A stretch of DNA of 64,000 nt from JARRON01 sp037383845 (GTDB lineage Bacteria; Pseudomonadota; Gammaproteobacteria; Steroidobacterales; XN24). Below are positions 29,634-38,657 of this stretch, piece by piece. The notes beneath the pieces are model-generated. The model searched no databases. It was not told the origin of the DNA and saw nothing but the letters and a program-made list of their open reading frames with translations. Location: contig JARRON010000013.1 of NCBI GenBank assembly GCA_037383845.1, forward strand, positions 1 to 64,000, read 5' to 3'. Each line of letters begins with the position of its first letter. Position 1 is the first letter of the stretch. A program made the translations under genes and the position numbers.

Positions 29634-30221
29634 CTAGTCGAGGTCGCCGATCAGCGACTTACGGACCGCGTCGGAGACAGTGATCTCCTCGGATAGCCGG
29701 GGGTGGTCACAGCCGATGGTCAGCTGGGCGCCGGACTTCAGGGCGTCGATCATCCCCGAGTCCAGCTCGAAGCGCATGAAATGCACCGACGACGTCTTCT
29801 CCTCGGTTTCCCGCTCCAGGTCCTCGTCGGCAATGGCGTAGGCCTTGTCGTGACCTTCCACCTGCACCCAGACCTTGTCTTCGACACCGACGAGCTGCGC
29901 CAGCTCCCGCTTGCGCTCGGCCACTTCGGGGAACTCCAGCATGAAGGTGGCCTTCCAGTTAGTGCCGTCGGGGATCAGCGGATTGTAGGCGCCCAGCTCG
30001 TCGGCGATGCCTTCGGGCTCGAAAATCCGCTCCACCCGAAGCATCTCCTGGATCTGGTACTGCATGGTCAGACGGCTTTCGAAGTACAACGTGGCATTGG
30101 GACCCAGGTGCACCTTCCGGTCCTTCTTGTGATCCAGCACTTTCTGCCGGAAATCCGGCCTGACCCGGGCGTACTGCTCCAGGCTCATAAGGTCGTCGGT
30201 TGTGAGATGGCTCATGTGCAT
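29634..30221 (-). CDS. DUF3501 family protein of rubrerythrin operon
   Basis: A soluble 195-residue protein of the DUF3501 family, function unknown. It starts near M-S-H-L-T-T-D-D-L-M-S-L-E-Q-Y and contains the family segment R-K-V-H-L-G-P-N-A-T-L-Y-F-E. It is the third gene of the conserved trio rubrerythrin, Fe-S oxidoreductase, DUF3501, which suggests a part in peroxide or redox stress handling. ATG at 30221 is preferred to an ATG six bases later because GGAG lies just upstream. Confidence 0.85.
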   Translation of the reverse strand: MHMSHLTTDDLMSLEQYARVRPDFRQKVLDHKKDRKVHLGPNATLYFESRLTMQYQIQEMLRVERIFEPEGIADELGAYNPLIPDGTNWKATFMLEFPEVAERKRELAQLVGVEDKVWVQVEGHDKAYAIADEDLERETEEKTSSVHFMRFELDSGMIDALKSGAQLTIGCDHPRLSEEITVSDAVRKSLIGDLD

Positions 30222-30241
30222 TTTCTCCAGCGTATGAATCG

Positions 30242-31582
30242 TCAGATCCCGTAGGCCTGGCGGAGCAGGCTCATGGGATGACGGGCTCGGGTTCCGTCGC
30301 CGAGGCCGTGGGCGATCTGGTCGCCGGCCATCGGGCAATCGCTGGCGAAGTGGTCGCAGCCCGAATCGCTGACGCGGCGCACGACCGGCTTCGCGATCTT
30401 CATGGATATTTCGTGGAATTCCTTCTTCACGGCATAGGTGCCGTCATGCCCCGAGCACCGCTCGATGGCGTTCACGCTGGTCTCGGGCACCAGGGACAGC
30501 ACGTCGCGCGTCTTCAGGCCAATGTTCTGGACGCGGAGATGGCAGGGCACCTGGTAGCTCACCTTGCCCAGGGAGGTCTTGAAGTCCGTCTTGAGCTTGC
30601 CGCCCTTGTGGCGCAGGGCCAGGTACTCGAAGGGATCGTAGAAAGCCGCCGCCACCTTCTTCACGTCTTCCCGGTCCGGGAACAACAATGGCAGCTCCTG
30701 CTTGAACATCAGGGCGCAGGACGGCACCGGCGCAACAATATCCCAGCCGTCGTCAACGGCCTTCGCCATCTGGGGAATGTTGGCCTCCATCATCTCCTGC
30801 ACGGACTCCAGGTCTCCCAGCTCCAGCTTGGGCATGCCGCAGCAGCGCTCCTTCTCAAGCAGCCGAACGGGGATGCCGTTGTGCTCGAAAACAGCGGCCA
30901 GGTCCTCGCCGATCTCCGGCGTGTTCCGATTGACGTAACAGGTCCCGAACAGAACGACCTTGCCGCGGGTTTCCTCCGTTGGCTCGGCGGTGTTGGTGGA
31001 ACTGTGCCCGCCAAGACGCTTGCGAAGGGTCTTAGAGTGGTACTGCGGCACGGGCGCATCGCGGTGCACGCCGAGAACGTTCTCCAGCATCTTCCGGGCG
31101 CCGGGGCTGGCATTGACCGCATTGACCACTTCGGAGACCACCGGGATGCCCGCCAGCTTGCCGACGGTCTCGGTGGACGAGAGAATCTCGTCACGCCGGC
31201 TGGCGCCTTCCTTCCTGTAGCGGACGGCCTTGGCGCGAAGCATGAGGTGGGGAAAGTCCACGTTCCACTCGTGGGGCGGAACATAGGGACACTTCGACAT
31301 GTAGCACATGTCGCACAGGTAACAGTGATCGACGACGTCCCAGTAAACCTCCCGGGCAACGCCGTCCACTTCGCCGGTGTCCGATTCGTCCACGGCGTCG
31401 AAGAGAGTGGGGAAGGAATGACACAGGCTGAAGCATCGCCTGCAGCCGTGACAGATATCGAAGACCCGCTCCATTTCCTTGAACAGGGCGTCTTCGTCCC
31501 AGAATTCCGGTGATTTCCAGGCCACGGGGTGCCGGGTGGGCGCCTCCAGGCTACCCTCTCGGCGAATGTTCTCATTGGACAT
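30242..31582 (-). CDS. (Fe-S)-binding heterodisulfide reductase-related oxidoreductase
   Basis: A 446-residue soluble protein with two N-terminal 4Fe-4S ferredoxin-type motifs: C-H-G-C-R-R-C..C-H (about residue 43) and C-Y-L-C-D-M-C..K-C-P (about residue 88). The C-terminal half has CCG-type domains (C-C-G-M-P, P-C-H-L-R, C-S-G-H-D-G) as in GlpC/HdrB-like proteins. It probably carries electrons between a donor and a cysteine-ligated cluster. Between rubrerythrin and DUF3501, it is a candidate reductase for rubrerythrin, which lacks its own rubredoxin domain here; that pairing is inference. Confidence 0.85.
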   Translation of the reverse strand: MSNENIRREGSLEAPTRHPVAWKSPEFWDEDALFKEMERVFDICHGCRRCFSLCHSFPTLFDAVDESDTGEVDGVAREVYWDVVDHCYLCDMCYMSKCPYVPPHEWNVDFPHLMLRAKAVRYRKEGASRRDEILSSTETVGKLAGIPVVSEVVNAVNASPGARKMLENVLGVHRDAPVPQYHSKTLRKRLGGHSSTNTAEPTEETRGKVVLFGTCYVNRNTPEIGEDLAAVFEHNGIPVRLLEKERCCGMPKLELGDLESVQEMMEANIPQMAKAVDDGWDIVAPVPSCALMFKQELPLLFPDREDVKKVAAAFYDPFEYLALRHKGGKLKTDFKTSLGKVSYQVPCHLRVQNIGLKTRDVLSLVPETSVNAIERCSGHDGTYAVKKEFHEISMKIAKPVVRRVSDSGCDHFASDCPMAGDQIAHGLGDGTRARHPMSLLRQAYGI

Positions 31583-31604
31583 GGAGGGTCCTCCCCAAGG
31601 AACA

Positions 31605-31637
31605 GGGCGTTGCCGGCCCGGTGAGCCGACAACGCCC
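31605..31637 (-). terminator. Intergenic hairpin between rubrerythrin and Fe-S gene
   Basis: The 72-nt gap holds an inverted repeat: an 8-bp outer stem (G-G-G-C-G-T-T-G with C-A-A-C-G-C-C-C), one mismatch, a 4-bp inner stem and a 7-nt loop. There is no U-run. It could attenuate read-through or protect the rubrerythrin message so that rubrerythrin is made in excess of the downstream proteins. Confidence 0.5.
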
Positions 31638-31654
31638 GTTCGCTCTAGCGGTGA

Positions 31655-32077
31655 TCAGGCGTCGAGGTTGTCCAGCGCCTTCTGGAAGCGGTTGGCGTGG
31701 CTCCGCTCGGCCTTGGCCAGGGTCTCGAACCAGTCGGCGATCTCGTCGAAACCCTCGTCCCGGGCAGTCTTCGCCATGCCGGGGTACATGTCGGTGTACT
31801 CGTGGGTCTCGCCGGCGATGGCTGCCTTCAGGTTCTCGGACGTCCCGCCCATGGGCAGACCGGTGGCGGGATCACCGACCGCCTCCAGATACTCGAGGTG
31901 GCCGTGAGCATGGCCCGTCTCACCCTCGGCGGTGGAGCGGAACACGGAAGCCACGTCGTTGTAACCCTCGACGTCAGCCTTGGAGGCGAAGTAGAGGTAC
32001 CGGCGGTTGGCCTGGGACTCGCCTGAGAAGGCTTCCTTCAGGTTGTGCTCGGTCTTGCTTCCCTTGAGATTGGACAT
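31655..32077 (-). CDS. Rubrerythrin, short form without rubredoxin domain
   Basis: A 140-residue ferritin-like diiron protein. The ligand pattern is complete: an N-terminal E-x6-Y helix (G-E-S-Q-A-N-R-R-Y), E-T-G-H in helix 2, E-T-H-E-Y-T in helix 3, and A-E-R-S-H in helix 4. The C-terminal rubredoxin-like CxxC domain of classical rubrerythrin is absent, so an external electron donor is needed. Rubrerythrins reduce hydrogen peroxide in the cytoplasm. ATG 32077 has AAAGGAG upstream. A palindromic control region lies about 120 nt before the start. Confidence 0.93.
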   Translation of the reverse strand: MSNLKGSKTEHNLKEAFSGESQANRRYLYFASKADVEGYNDVASVFRSTAEGETGHAHGHLEYLEAVGDPATGLPMGGTSENLKAAIAGETHEYTDMYPGMAKTARDEGFDEIADWFETLAKAERSHANRFQKALDNLDA

Positions 32078-32195
32078 GTGAAGACTCCTTTGTTTGGTGG
32101 CAACTCCGGATCGCTTCGTTGACGACCCGGAGTCCGATCTTTCGCGGCAAAAATGTCCAGTGGCGGCACCGGCGGCGCAACTGAGAACTGGACTC

Positions 32196-32226
32196 AATTT
32201 AGACTGAGTCTAAATTTCCAGTAGAA
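32196..32226 (-). promoter_or_regulatory. Palindromic operator/promoter of the rubrerythrin operon
   Basis: A perfect 21-bp palindrome (32196-32216; half-site A-A-T-T-T-A-G-A-C-T, centre one base) occurs in an A+T-rich island. Read toward rubrerythrin, TTCTAC (32226-32221) and TCTAAA (32203-32198) lie 17 nt apart and could be -35 and -10, so a protein bound to the palindrome would block the -10. A second interlaced symmetry, GACTCA-8 nt-TGAGTC (32210-32191), overlaps it. The pattern suits a dimeric repressor (Rrf2 or another redox sensor); the regulator is not in the window. Confidence 0.5.
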
Positions 32227-32326
32227 GGTTAGACCCTCCACCGCCAGCCTGTCAAGGAAGGCTCGCTTGCTGATTGATTCCCCCTCCAGGCCGCCGGTAA
32301 GGTAGCGGCTTTTCCGGAGGTCCCCA

Positions 32327-32599
32327 ATGCCGTCGAGCAAGAAATCCCGGGCCGGCGATTCCGGCGAGGCGCCCGCCCAGAGCCCGGCCTTCGAGGAATC
32401 TCTTGCCCAGCTCGAAGCCCTGGTGGAAGAGCTGGAAAGTGGTGACCTGCCCCTCGAGAAAGCCCTGGCCGCCTTCGAGCGGGGGGTCACGCTGACCCGG
32501 CAGTGCCAGGCGGCTCTGCAGGCGGCCGAGCAGAAGGTGGAAATGCTGGTCTCGGAGGATGGAGACGAGAAGGCCGTCCCGTTCGAGCCGGAGCAGTGA
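32327..32599 (+). CDS. xseB: Exodeoxyribonuclease VII small subunit
   Basis: XseB is the helical small subunit of exonuclease VII, which trims single-stranded DNA from both ends. The 90-residue product has the conserved F-E-E-S-L-A-Q-L-E-A-L-V-E motif and L-E-S-G-D-L-P-L-E near residues 22-45. GGAGG lies 6 nt before the ATG. The stop overlaps the ispA start (GTGA). Confidence 0.95.
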   Translation: MPSSKKSRAGDSGEAPAQSPAFEESLAQLEALVEELESGDLPLEKALAAFERGVTLTRQCQAALQAAEQKVEMLVSEDGDEKAVPFEPEQ

Positions 32600-33486
32600 A
32601 CGACGACCCACGCCTGATTGCGCCCCGGGACCGGGTGGAGGCGGCTCTGGAACGATGGCTTCCGTCCGCGGCGCAGCAGCCGCGCCGCCTGCACGAGGCC
32701 ATGCGGTACGCCGTGCTCGGCGGCGGAAAGAGAATCCGCCCGGTGCTGACCTACTTCGCCGGAGAGGCCGCGGGCGTTCCGCCGGGTCGACTGGACGGTC
32801 CTGCGGTTGCCGTTGAACTGATCCACGCCTATTCCCTCGTCCACGACGATCTCCCCGCCATGGACGACGACGATCTCCGCCGCGGCAGGCCCACTTGCCA
32901 CCGGGCCTTCGACGAGGCTACGGCGGTGCTGGCGGGCGACGCCCTCCAGGTGCTTGCCTTCCAGGTCCTGGCAACCGATCCGGCCATGACCCCCGATACG
33001 GCGGGCCGACTGGAGATCATCCGCCTGCTGGCCGCCGCCTCCGGCACCACGGGAATGGCCGGCGGCCAGGCCATGGATCTTGCGGCCCAGGGAAGACCTT
33101 TGTCCGTGGAGGCACTGGAGACCATGCACAGGCTCAAAACGGGAGCGCTGATCCACGCCAGCGTGATGATGGGTGCAGCCAGTGCTGCCGATCTCGCACC
33201 GGAGACCCGGGAGGCCCTGGACGCCTACGGACGGGCCATAGGTCTGGCCTTCCAGATCCAGGACGACATCCTGGACGTGGAGGGTGACACGGCGCTGCTC
33301 GGGAAGCAGGCGGGTGCGGACGAGGCCCGGCACAAGCCCACTTATCCCAGCGTCGGGGGCATGGCGACGGCCAAGGCCCGGCTGGCAGAACTCCATGCCG
33401 AGGCCATAGCCGCCCTGGCCCCCCTGGGCGACGCCGGACGGTCCCTTGGCTGGCTCTCCGGCTGGCTCACCGCGCGCAGGCATTGA
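32596..33486 (+). CDS. ispA: Farnesyl diphosphate synthase
   Basis: IspA condenses DMAPP with two IPP to farnesyl diphosphate for undecaprenyl, quinone and other isoprenoids. The 296-residue protein has the first aspartate-rich motif [10 protein letters not shown] and the second as D-D-I-L-D-V, with G-G-K-R-I-R-P near residue 38. GTG 32596 overlaps the xseB stop. The xseB-ispA-dxs order couples early and middle isoprenoid steps. Confidence 0.95.
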   Translation: MNDDPRLIAPRDRVEAALERWLPSAAQQPRRLHEAMRYAVLGGGKRIRPVLTYFAGEAAGVPPGRLDGPAVAVELIHAYSLVHDDLPAMDDDDLRRGRPTCHRAFDEATAVLAGDALQVLAFQVLATDPAMTPDTAGRLEIIRLLAAASGTTGMAGGQAMDLAAQGRPLSVEALETMHRLKTGALIHASVMMGAASAADLAPETREALDAYGRAIGLAFQIQDDILDVEGDTALLGKQAGADEARHKPTYPSVGGMATAKARLAELHAEAIAALAPLGDAGRSLGWLSGWLTARRH

Positions 33487-33503
33487 CGGTCTCCGCCCCG
33501 CCC

Positions 33504-33534
33504 TTGGACAGCCGGCTGGCCGAAGGGCGATAAT
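33504..33534 (+). promoter_or_regulatory. Candidate promoter for dxs
   Basis: TTGGAC (33504-33509) and GATAAT (33529-33534) separated by 19 nt, or TGGACA with 18 nt, lie in the ispA-dxs gap, 40 nt before the dxs ATG. This would give dxs an own start site in addition to read-through from xseB. Confidence 0.4.
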
Positions 33535-33574
33535 CCGGGTTTGCCACCTTCCTCGCGCCGAGATTCGCCGAACC

Positions 33575-35464
33575 ATGGCCATAGAGGACAAATACCCGCT
33601 GCTGGCCCGAATCGACAGCCCCCTGGACCTGCGGGCGCTGGACGAGGAGCAGCTCGAGCCGCTTACCCGGGAGCTCCGTGACTACCTGGTGGAGACCATG
33701 GCGGATACCGGCGGCCATTTCGCCGCCAACCTGGGCACCGTCGAGCTCGCGACGGTCCTGCATTACGTGTTCGAGACGCCCCGGGACCGCCTGGTCTGGG
33801 ACGTCGGCCACCAGGCCTATCCTCACAAGATCCTCACCGGGCGGCGGGACCGCCTCGGGACTATCCGGCAGAAAGGCGGGCTGGCACCCTTCCCTACCCG
33901 CTTCGAGAGCGAGTACGACACGTTCGGAGTGGGGCACTCCAGCACGTCAGTGAGTGCGGCCCTGGGAATGGCCATTGCGGCCCGACAGAAAAAGGACCCT
34001 CGGCGGGTGGTCGCTGTCATCGGCGACGGCGCGCTGACCGCCGGCCTGGCCTACGAGGCTCTTTGCCACGCCGGCAGTCTCGACGTGGACATGCTGGTCA
34101 TTCTCAACGACAACGACATGTCCATCTCGGAGAACGTGGGCGCCATGTCCCACTACCTGGCCCGCGTGCTGTCCGGCAAGCTGTATTCCAGCGTCCGCGA
34201 GGGAACGAAGAAACTGATCCGGCGCAGCCCGACTGTCTGGGAGCTGGCCCGCAGGTCGGAGGAGCACGTCAAGGGGATGGTGCTTCCCGGTACGTTGTTC
34301 GAGGAACTGGGACTGAACTACATCGGTCCCGTGGACGGGCACGACGTGGACGTCCTGCTCAAGACTCTGCGCAACGTCCGGGACCTCAAGGGCCCGCAGT
34401 TTCTCCACGTGGTCACGCGGAAAGGCAAGGGCTACGCACCGGCGGAGGCAGACCCCATCACGTGGCACGGGCCCGGCCCCTTCGACCCGGCCAAGGGCGT
34501 CCTGATCAAGAAGAAGTCCTCCGGTCCGAGCTACTCCAGGGTCTTCGGGGACTGGCTGTGCGACATGGCAGAGGCGGATCCCGACGTCGTGGCCATTACA
34601 CCGGCCATGCGGGAGGGCTCGGGCATGGTGGAGTATTCCCGCCGCTTTCCCGACCGGTATTACGATGTCGGCATCTGCGAGCAGCACGCTGTCACTCTCG
34701 GCGCCGGACTGGCCTGCGAGGGGCTCAAGCCCGTGGTCGCCATTTACTCCACCTTTCTCCAGCGGGGCTACGACCAGCTGATACACGACGTGGCGCTGCA
34801 AAACCTGCCCGTGGTGTTCGCCCTGGACCGGGGCGGCCTGGTGGGCAACGACGGCCCGACTCACCACGGGGCCTATGACCTGTCCTACCTGCGCTGCATC
34901 CCGAACATGGTGGTAATGGCGCCTGCCGACGAGGACGAGTGTCGGCAGATGCTTTACACCGGCACCACGCTGGAAGCTCCCAGCGCCGTGCGATATCCCC
35001 GCGGCACAGGACCCGGCGTGCCTGTTCAGAAGGCCATGCGGGCGCTGCCCGTCGGCCGGGCGCAGATGCGGCGCCGCGGCCGTGGGGTCGCGTTCCTGGC
35101 ATTCGGCGCCATGGTGCCAGTGGCGGAAAAGGTCGCCGCGGAACTGGACGCCACGGTGGTCAACATGCGTTTCGTCAAGCCTCTGGACGAGGCCATGATT
35201 CTCGCCATGGCCGAGGGCCACGACGCGCTGGTCACCCTGGAGGACAATGCAGTCATGGGTGGGGCGGGGAGCGCCGTGGACGAGTGCCTCGAGGCCCACG
35301 GCGTCATGATCCCCGTGCTCAACCTGGGCATCCCGGACAGCTTCATCGAGCACGGCTCACGGGACGAGTGCCTTCAGGCGGCCGGTCTGGACGCCGAGTC
35401 CGTTCTGGAAACGGTCCGGCGCTGGCGTGCCGGCCCGGAGCTCAAGACTGCCGAAGGCGCCTGA
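33575..35464 (+). CDS. dxs: 1-deoxy-D-xylulose-5-phosphate synthase
   Basis: Dxs joins pyruvate and glyceraldehyde 3-phosphate, the first and rate-controlling step of the MEP pathway, using thiamine diphosphate. The 629-residue protein has the TPP motif [12 protein letters not shown] near residue 150, the [10 protein letters not shown] segment, and the transketolase-type [12 protein letters not shown] at 33575 matches the family start; the earlier open frame lies inside ispA. Confidence 0.96.
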   Translation: MAIEDKYPLLARIDSPLDLRALDEEQLEPLTRELRDYLVETMADTGGHFAANLGTVELATVLHYVFETPRDRLVWDVGHQAYPHKILTGRRDRLGTIRQKGGLAPFPTRFESEYDTFGVGHSSTSVSAALGMAIAARQKKDPRRVVAVIGDGALTAGLAYEALCHAGSLDVDMLVILNDNDMSISENVGAMSHYLARVLSGKLYSSVREGTKKLIRRSPTVWELARRSEEHVKGMVLPGTLFEELGLNYIGPVDGHDVDVLLKTLRNVRDLKGPQFLHVVTRKGKGYAPAEADPITWHGPGPFDPAKGVLIKKKSSGPSYSRVFGDWLCDMAEADPDVVAITPAMREGSGMVEYSRRFPDRYYDVGICEQHAVTLGAGLACEGLKPVVAIYSTFLQRGYDQLIHDVALQNLPVVFALDRGGLVGNDGPTHHGAYDLSYLRCIPNMVVMAPADEDECRQMLYTGTTLEAPSAVRYPRGTGPGVPVQKAMRALPVGRAQMRRRGRGVAFLAFGAMVPVAEKVAAELDATVVNMRFVKPLDEAMILAMAEGHDALVTLEDNAVMGGAGSAVDECLEAHGVMIPVLNLGIPDSFIEHGSRDECLQAAGLDAESVLETVRRWRAGPELKTAEGA

Positions 35465-35545
35465 ACCCCGGGCCCGGCGGTCGTCCCCCCGGCGATCTGA
35501 ATCCTGCAGCGCGGCGCGGACGAAACAAAGGCTCATTCCGCCACT

Positions 35546-35558
35546 GTCATATAATGAC
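35546..35558 (+). promoter_or_regulatory. Palindrome over a -10 element upstream of folE2
   Basis: GTCAT-ATA-ATGAC is a perfect 13-bp palindrome that contains a consensus TATAAT (35550-35555), about 80 nt before the folE2 ATG. No clear -35 is seen. FolE2 genes are commonly Zur-regulated in proteobacteria, and the half-site/spacing is reminiscent of a shortened Zur-like box, but the sequence is not a consensus match. Confidence 0.4.
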
Positions 35559-35635
35559 GCGGCCAGCGGGCGGTTTCGCAGGCGTGCTCAAACGCCGGCG
35601 GAACGCGGCTAACGACCTAAGCAAAGGTTCATCGA

Positions 35636-36460
35636 ATGAAAGAAGTCACCGGAAGGGCAGGCAGCGACGTGGCCCAGATTGCAGACGTCCAGGGAAGCGA
35701 GGACACCCGCCAGATCCCGATCAACAAGGTCGGCATTAAGGACATTTATCACCCGGTGCGCATCAAGGAGCGCAGCGGCGGGGAGCAGCACACGGTCGCG
35801 AACTTCAACATGTACGTGAACCTGCCCCACAACTTCAAGGGCACGCACATGTCGCGCTTCGTGGAGATCCTGAACAAGCACGAGCGGGAAATCTCCGTGA
35901 AGTCCTTCCGCGACATCATGACAGAGCTGACCGAGCGCCTGGACGCCGAGTCCGGCCACATCGAAATGTCCTTTCCCTACTTCATCAACAAGAAAGCGCC
36001 CGTTTCCGGGGTGGAGAGCCTGATGGACTACCAGGCCAGCCTCGTCGGCGAGCGGAGGGACGGAGAGAGCATCATATGGGTCAAGGTCGTCGTGCCGGTC
36101 ACCAGCCTGTGTCCCTGCTCCAAGAAGATCTCCGACTACGGTGCTCACAACCAGCGCTCCCATGTCACCGTAGCCGCCCGGGTATCAGGCTTCCTCTGGA
36201 TCGAAGAACTGATCGAGATGGTGGAGTCGGAAGCCTCCTGCGAGCTCTACGGCATACTCAAGCGCCCGGACGAGAAGTACGTGACCGAGCGCGCCTATGA
36301 CAACCCTAAGTTCGTCGAGGACATGGTCCGGGATATCGCCGTGCGCCTGAACGCGGACGATCGCGTAAGCGCCTACGTGGTGGAATCGGAGAATTTCGAA
36401 TCCATCCACAACCATTCGGCCTACGCCATGATCGAGCGGGACAAGGCGCTGGCGGACTGA
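35636..36460 (+). CDS. folE2: GTP cyclohydrolase I type 2 (FolE2)
   Basis: FolE2 (GCYH-IB) converts GTP to dihydroneopterin triphosphate, the first step to folate and queuosine. Unlike zinc-dependent FolE it can use other metals. The 274-residue protein has the characteristic S-L-C-P-C-S-K motif with the catalytic cysteine and a conserved glutamate in the [12 protein letters not shown]-terminal region. It sits alone after dxs, with its own A+T-rich leader. Whether a zinc-type FolE also exists elsewhere cannot be seen. Confidence 0.95.
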   Translation: MKEVTGRAGSDVAQIADVQGSEDTRQIPINKVGIKDIYHPVRIKERSGGEQHTVANFNMYVNLPHNFKGTHMSRFVEILNKHEREISVKSFRDIMTELTERLDAESGHIEMSFPYFINKKAPVSGVESLMDYQASLVGERRDGESIIWVKVVVPVTSLCPCSKKISDYGAHNQRSHVTVAARVSGFLWIEELIEMVESEASCELYGILKRPDEKYVTERAYDNPKFVEDMVRDIAVRLNADDRVSAYVVESENFESIHNHSAYAMIERDKALAD

Positions 36461-37002
36461 CGTCCGCCGGCGGTCATCCTGGCCCGTCAACCCCCCGCCC
36501 GCCGTAAGACCGAACCGGACCGGCGTTCCCGCCCTGGCACCGTTCCGCGTCGCCCGAGGTCATGCAAGGAGACCGGGGCGCGCATCGGCCATCGCGGTCC
36601 TTCGACACCCGGCCCCGGCAGGCCGGCGCGGTGAGCCGGCAGCATTTCCGGCCGGGGGTCTCCAGTCTCGGGAACAAGCGTTTTCAGTGCCATGGCCGGG
36701 CGGAACGCACATCCGCTCGTCATGGCGTTTCTGCTGCTCATGTCGCCGGTCCCGTGCCCGCCCGGCCAGGCTGCGACGGCACGCTGAACTCGTCGCGCGG
36801 CACCGGCGACCCGCGAGCCGGCACGAGGTCCGGCCCACGCGCCGGACCGGGCAGCGGGAAAATGCCGATGAACTCGCTTAACATAAGGCAGAAGGGTGGC
36901 GCATGGCCGCCGCCTGACAAGAAACGCTCTCCGGAAACTCCACGAGCCCTCGCGGCCGTCACGGACAGCAAGAAACAACTCAATCCAAAAGGGGGCAAAA
37001 AG
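36461..37002. other. Long leader of the DUF937-OmpA gene
   Basis: This 540-nt gap lacks any recognisable conventional gene. The notable content is a 31-codon ORF (36692-36787) annotated separately, and an A-rich stretch just before 37003 that ends in AAGGGGG, a strong ribosome-binding site for the DUF937-OmpA gene. Longer open frames through here look like chance frames in G+C-rich DNA. Confidence 0.5.
36692..36787 (+). CDS. Putative 31-residue membrane peptide, copy 1
   Basis: A short ORF (ATG to TGA, 31 codons) in the leader of the DUF937-OmpA gene. It reads M-A-G-R-N-A-H-P-L-V, then a hydrophobic stretch and P-V-P-C. It is related to the ORF at 38658-38753, which has the same length and also precedes a DUF937-family gene: 12 of 31 residues are identical at the same positions (R4 N5 A6 H7, L9 V10, L14, L16, P19, C22, A28 besides Met). 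Six of these twelve differ only at the third base. The ribosome-binding site is poor, so translation is not certain. Function unknown; no match known to me. Confidence 0.45.
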   Translation: MAGRNAHPLVMAFLLLMSPVPCPPGQAATAR

Positions 37003-38340
37003 ATGGCCATTAATCTCATTGACCTGTTCATCAAGGGTGTCGGGAGCGATCTCGCGACCCGGGCGGCCCACATGCTCGGCGAGTCGCCGGAGGCGACGCA
37101 TACTGCCGTCGCCAACGCGTTCCCCGCTATTCTCGGCGGCCTGCTCAGCAAGGCCTCCACCAGCGGCGGAGCAGACGAAGTCTTCAGGATCGTGACCGAT
37201 TCGAAGGTGGACGACAGCGTTCTGGACAACCCCGGCGATTTCCTGGGTGGCGGCGAGAAGACAGACAACCTCGTCTCGCTCGGGTCGAACCTGCTGCCCG
37301 CCCTGTTCGGCCAGCGGGCCGGCGGCCTCGGTGACGCGTTGTCCAGCGTGGCTGGCATCAGCCAGTCCTCCGCCGGGAAGCTCCTCGCCATGATCGTTCC
37401 GGTAGCCCTGGGGTTCCTGAAGCGCCACGCGCGCGAAAAAAACATGGGCGCCAGCGGTATGGCTGATCTGCTGGCAGCTCAGAAGGACTATCTTCGTGCC
37501 GGCCTAGATTCCCGCGTCACCAATGCCATGGGTTTCGGCGATGTCACCTCGTTCCTGTCGGGAGTTGGTGGGAAGGCCGGCGCAGCGGCGCAGAGTGCAT
37601 CCGCCGGCGTCGAACGCACAGCTTCTGCCGCGGCCGCACAGGTGGAGAAGTCCGGCTCCGGCATGTTCCGGTGGATCGCCATCATCGCCGCGGTGCTGAT
37701 CGGCCTGTTCCTGCTGCGTACCTGCGGGGACGATGCTGAACGCGTTGCCTCCGAGGCAGCCCGGGAGGCCTCGGAAGCGGCCCGCAACGTGGGCGAAGCA
37801 GCGTCGGAAGTCGCTCGCGAAGCGGGCGAAACCGCCAGGGACGTGGGCGCAGCTGCCTCACAGATGGCTTCCGACACGGCCGAAGCGGTCAAGGAAACCT
37901 TCAGGACCATCGAGCTGCCCGGCGGCATGGCCGTCAACGTCGTGCCGGACGGCTTCGTCGAGGATGTCGTCAACTACCTTCAGGACGGTTCCGGCGAGGG
38001 GAGATTCGCTTTCGATGCGCTCGAGTTCGAGACCGACTCCGCGCGCATCGCAGCCACGTCGAACCGGCAGCTTGACGCCGTCGCGATGGTCCTCAATGCC
38101 TATCCGGCGGCCAGCGTGCTGGTGGAGGGTCATACCGACAATACCGGCGATGCGGACACCAACGCCCGCCTGTCCACGGACCGGGCCCAGGCCGTCAAGC
38201 AGGCCCTGGTGGACCGGGGCGTGGAAGCGGGCCGGATCGTGGCTGTTGGCTCGGGATCGTCCCAGCCGATCGCCAGCAACGACACCCCCGAAGGCCGGGC
38301 GGCGAATCGGCGAGTGGAGCTCGTGGTGACCAGGCCCTGA
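37003..38340 (+). CDS. DUF937-OmpA fusion envelope protein
   Basis: A 445-residue protein of three parts. Residues 1-150 are a DUF937 domain (L-I-D-L-F-I-K-G-V-G-S-D..., with A-F-P-A-I-L-G-G-L-L). A transmembrane helix lies at about 219-240 (F-R-W-I-A-I-I-A-A-V-L-I-G-L-F). Then comes an Ala/Glu/Arg-rich amphipathic linker with an approximate 11-residue repeat (A-S-E-A-A-R-E...), about 246-300. Residues 330-445 form an OmpA-like peptidoglycan-binding domain with E-G-H-T-D-N-T-G and N-R-R-V-E-L. It presumably links the cytoplasmic membrane to the cell wall, with the DUF937 part in the cytoplasm. ATG 37003 has AAGGGGG at a good distance. Confidence 0.85.
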   Translation: MAINLIDLFIKGVGSDLATRAAHMLGESPEATHTAVANAFPAILGGLLSKASTSGGADEVFRIVTDSKVDDSVLDNPGDFLGGGEKTDNLVSLGSNLLPALFGQRAGGLGDALSSVAGISQSSAGKLLAMIVPVALGFLKRHAREKNMGASGMADLLAAQKDYLRAGLDSRVTNAMGFGDVTSFLSGVGGKAGAAAQSASAGVERTASAAAAQVEKSGSGMFRWIAIIAAVLIGLFLLRTCGDDAERVASEAAREASEAARNVGEAASEVAREAGETARDVGAAASQMASDTAEAVKETFRTIELPGGMAVNVVPDGFVEDVVNYLQDGSGEGRFAFDALEFETDSARIAATSNRQLDAVAMVLNAYPAASVLVEGHTDNTGDADTNARLSTDRAQAVKQALVDRGVEAGRIVAVGSGSSQPIASNDTPEGRAANRRVELVVTRP

Positions 38341-38390
38341 GAGGGCGGTCATACCAGCCAGCACGCCCGAGCACGTCGCCTCATCCATCA

Positions 38391-38417
38391 GGCCCGCCGT
38401 CCGTCGGACGGCGGGCC
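38391..38417 (+). terminator. Hairpin terminator after the DUF937-OmpA gene
   Basis: A perfect 12-bp inverted repeat with a 3-nt loop, 50 nt after the stop codon, followed by T-T-G. The stem is almost wholly G+C; the U-tract is minimal. Confidence 0.65.
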
Positions 38418-38542
38418 TTGAGAGCGTGCGGACCAGCGGGACCTTCGGGGAGCTGGGCCCGGACCTCGCCGGGCGGCGACCGGCCCAGGATCGAGGCTTG
38501 CGCCGGCCGCGCGCAGAGGCTGGCGGCCCGACAACGTCGGCC

Positions 38543-38574
38543 CCGGTAAACGTCCGGTAATGTTTTCCGGCTAA
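38543..38574 (+). repeat. Short CCGG(C)TAA tandem repeats
   Basis: CCGGTAA occurs at 38543-38549 and 38554-38560 (11 bp apart, one helical turn), and CCGGCTAA at 38567-38574. All three face the same way, with A+T-rich spacers, about 85-115 nt before the second small ORF. Such helically phased direct repeats could bind a transcription factor. The promoter itself is not clear. Confidence 0.35.
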
Positions 38575-38657
38575 CGTGCTTCACTCCTGAAGCAGCGGAA
38601 GACCTCCCGGTCGGTCTGCAGATCTCCTGGATGGGCCGCCGGGAAGGTCCCGGAACG

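Noticed and set aside
36562..37002. N-terminal extension of the DUF937-OmpA protein by 147 residues
   Set aside because: The extension has no similarity to DUF937 proteins; the ATG at 37003 has an excellent ribosome-binding site and begins the domain.
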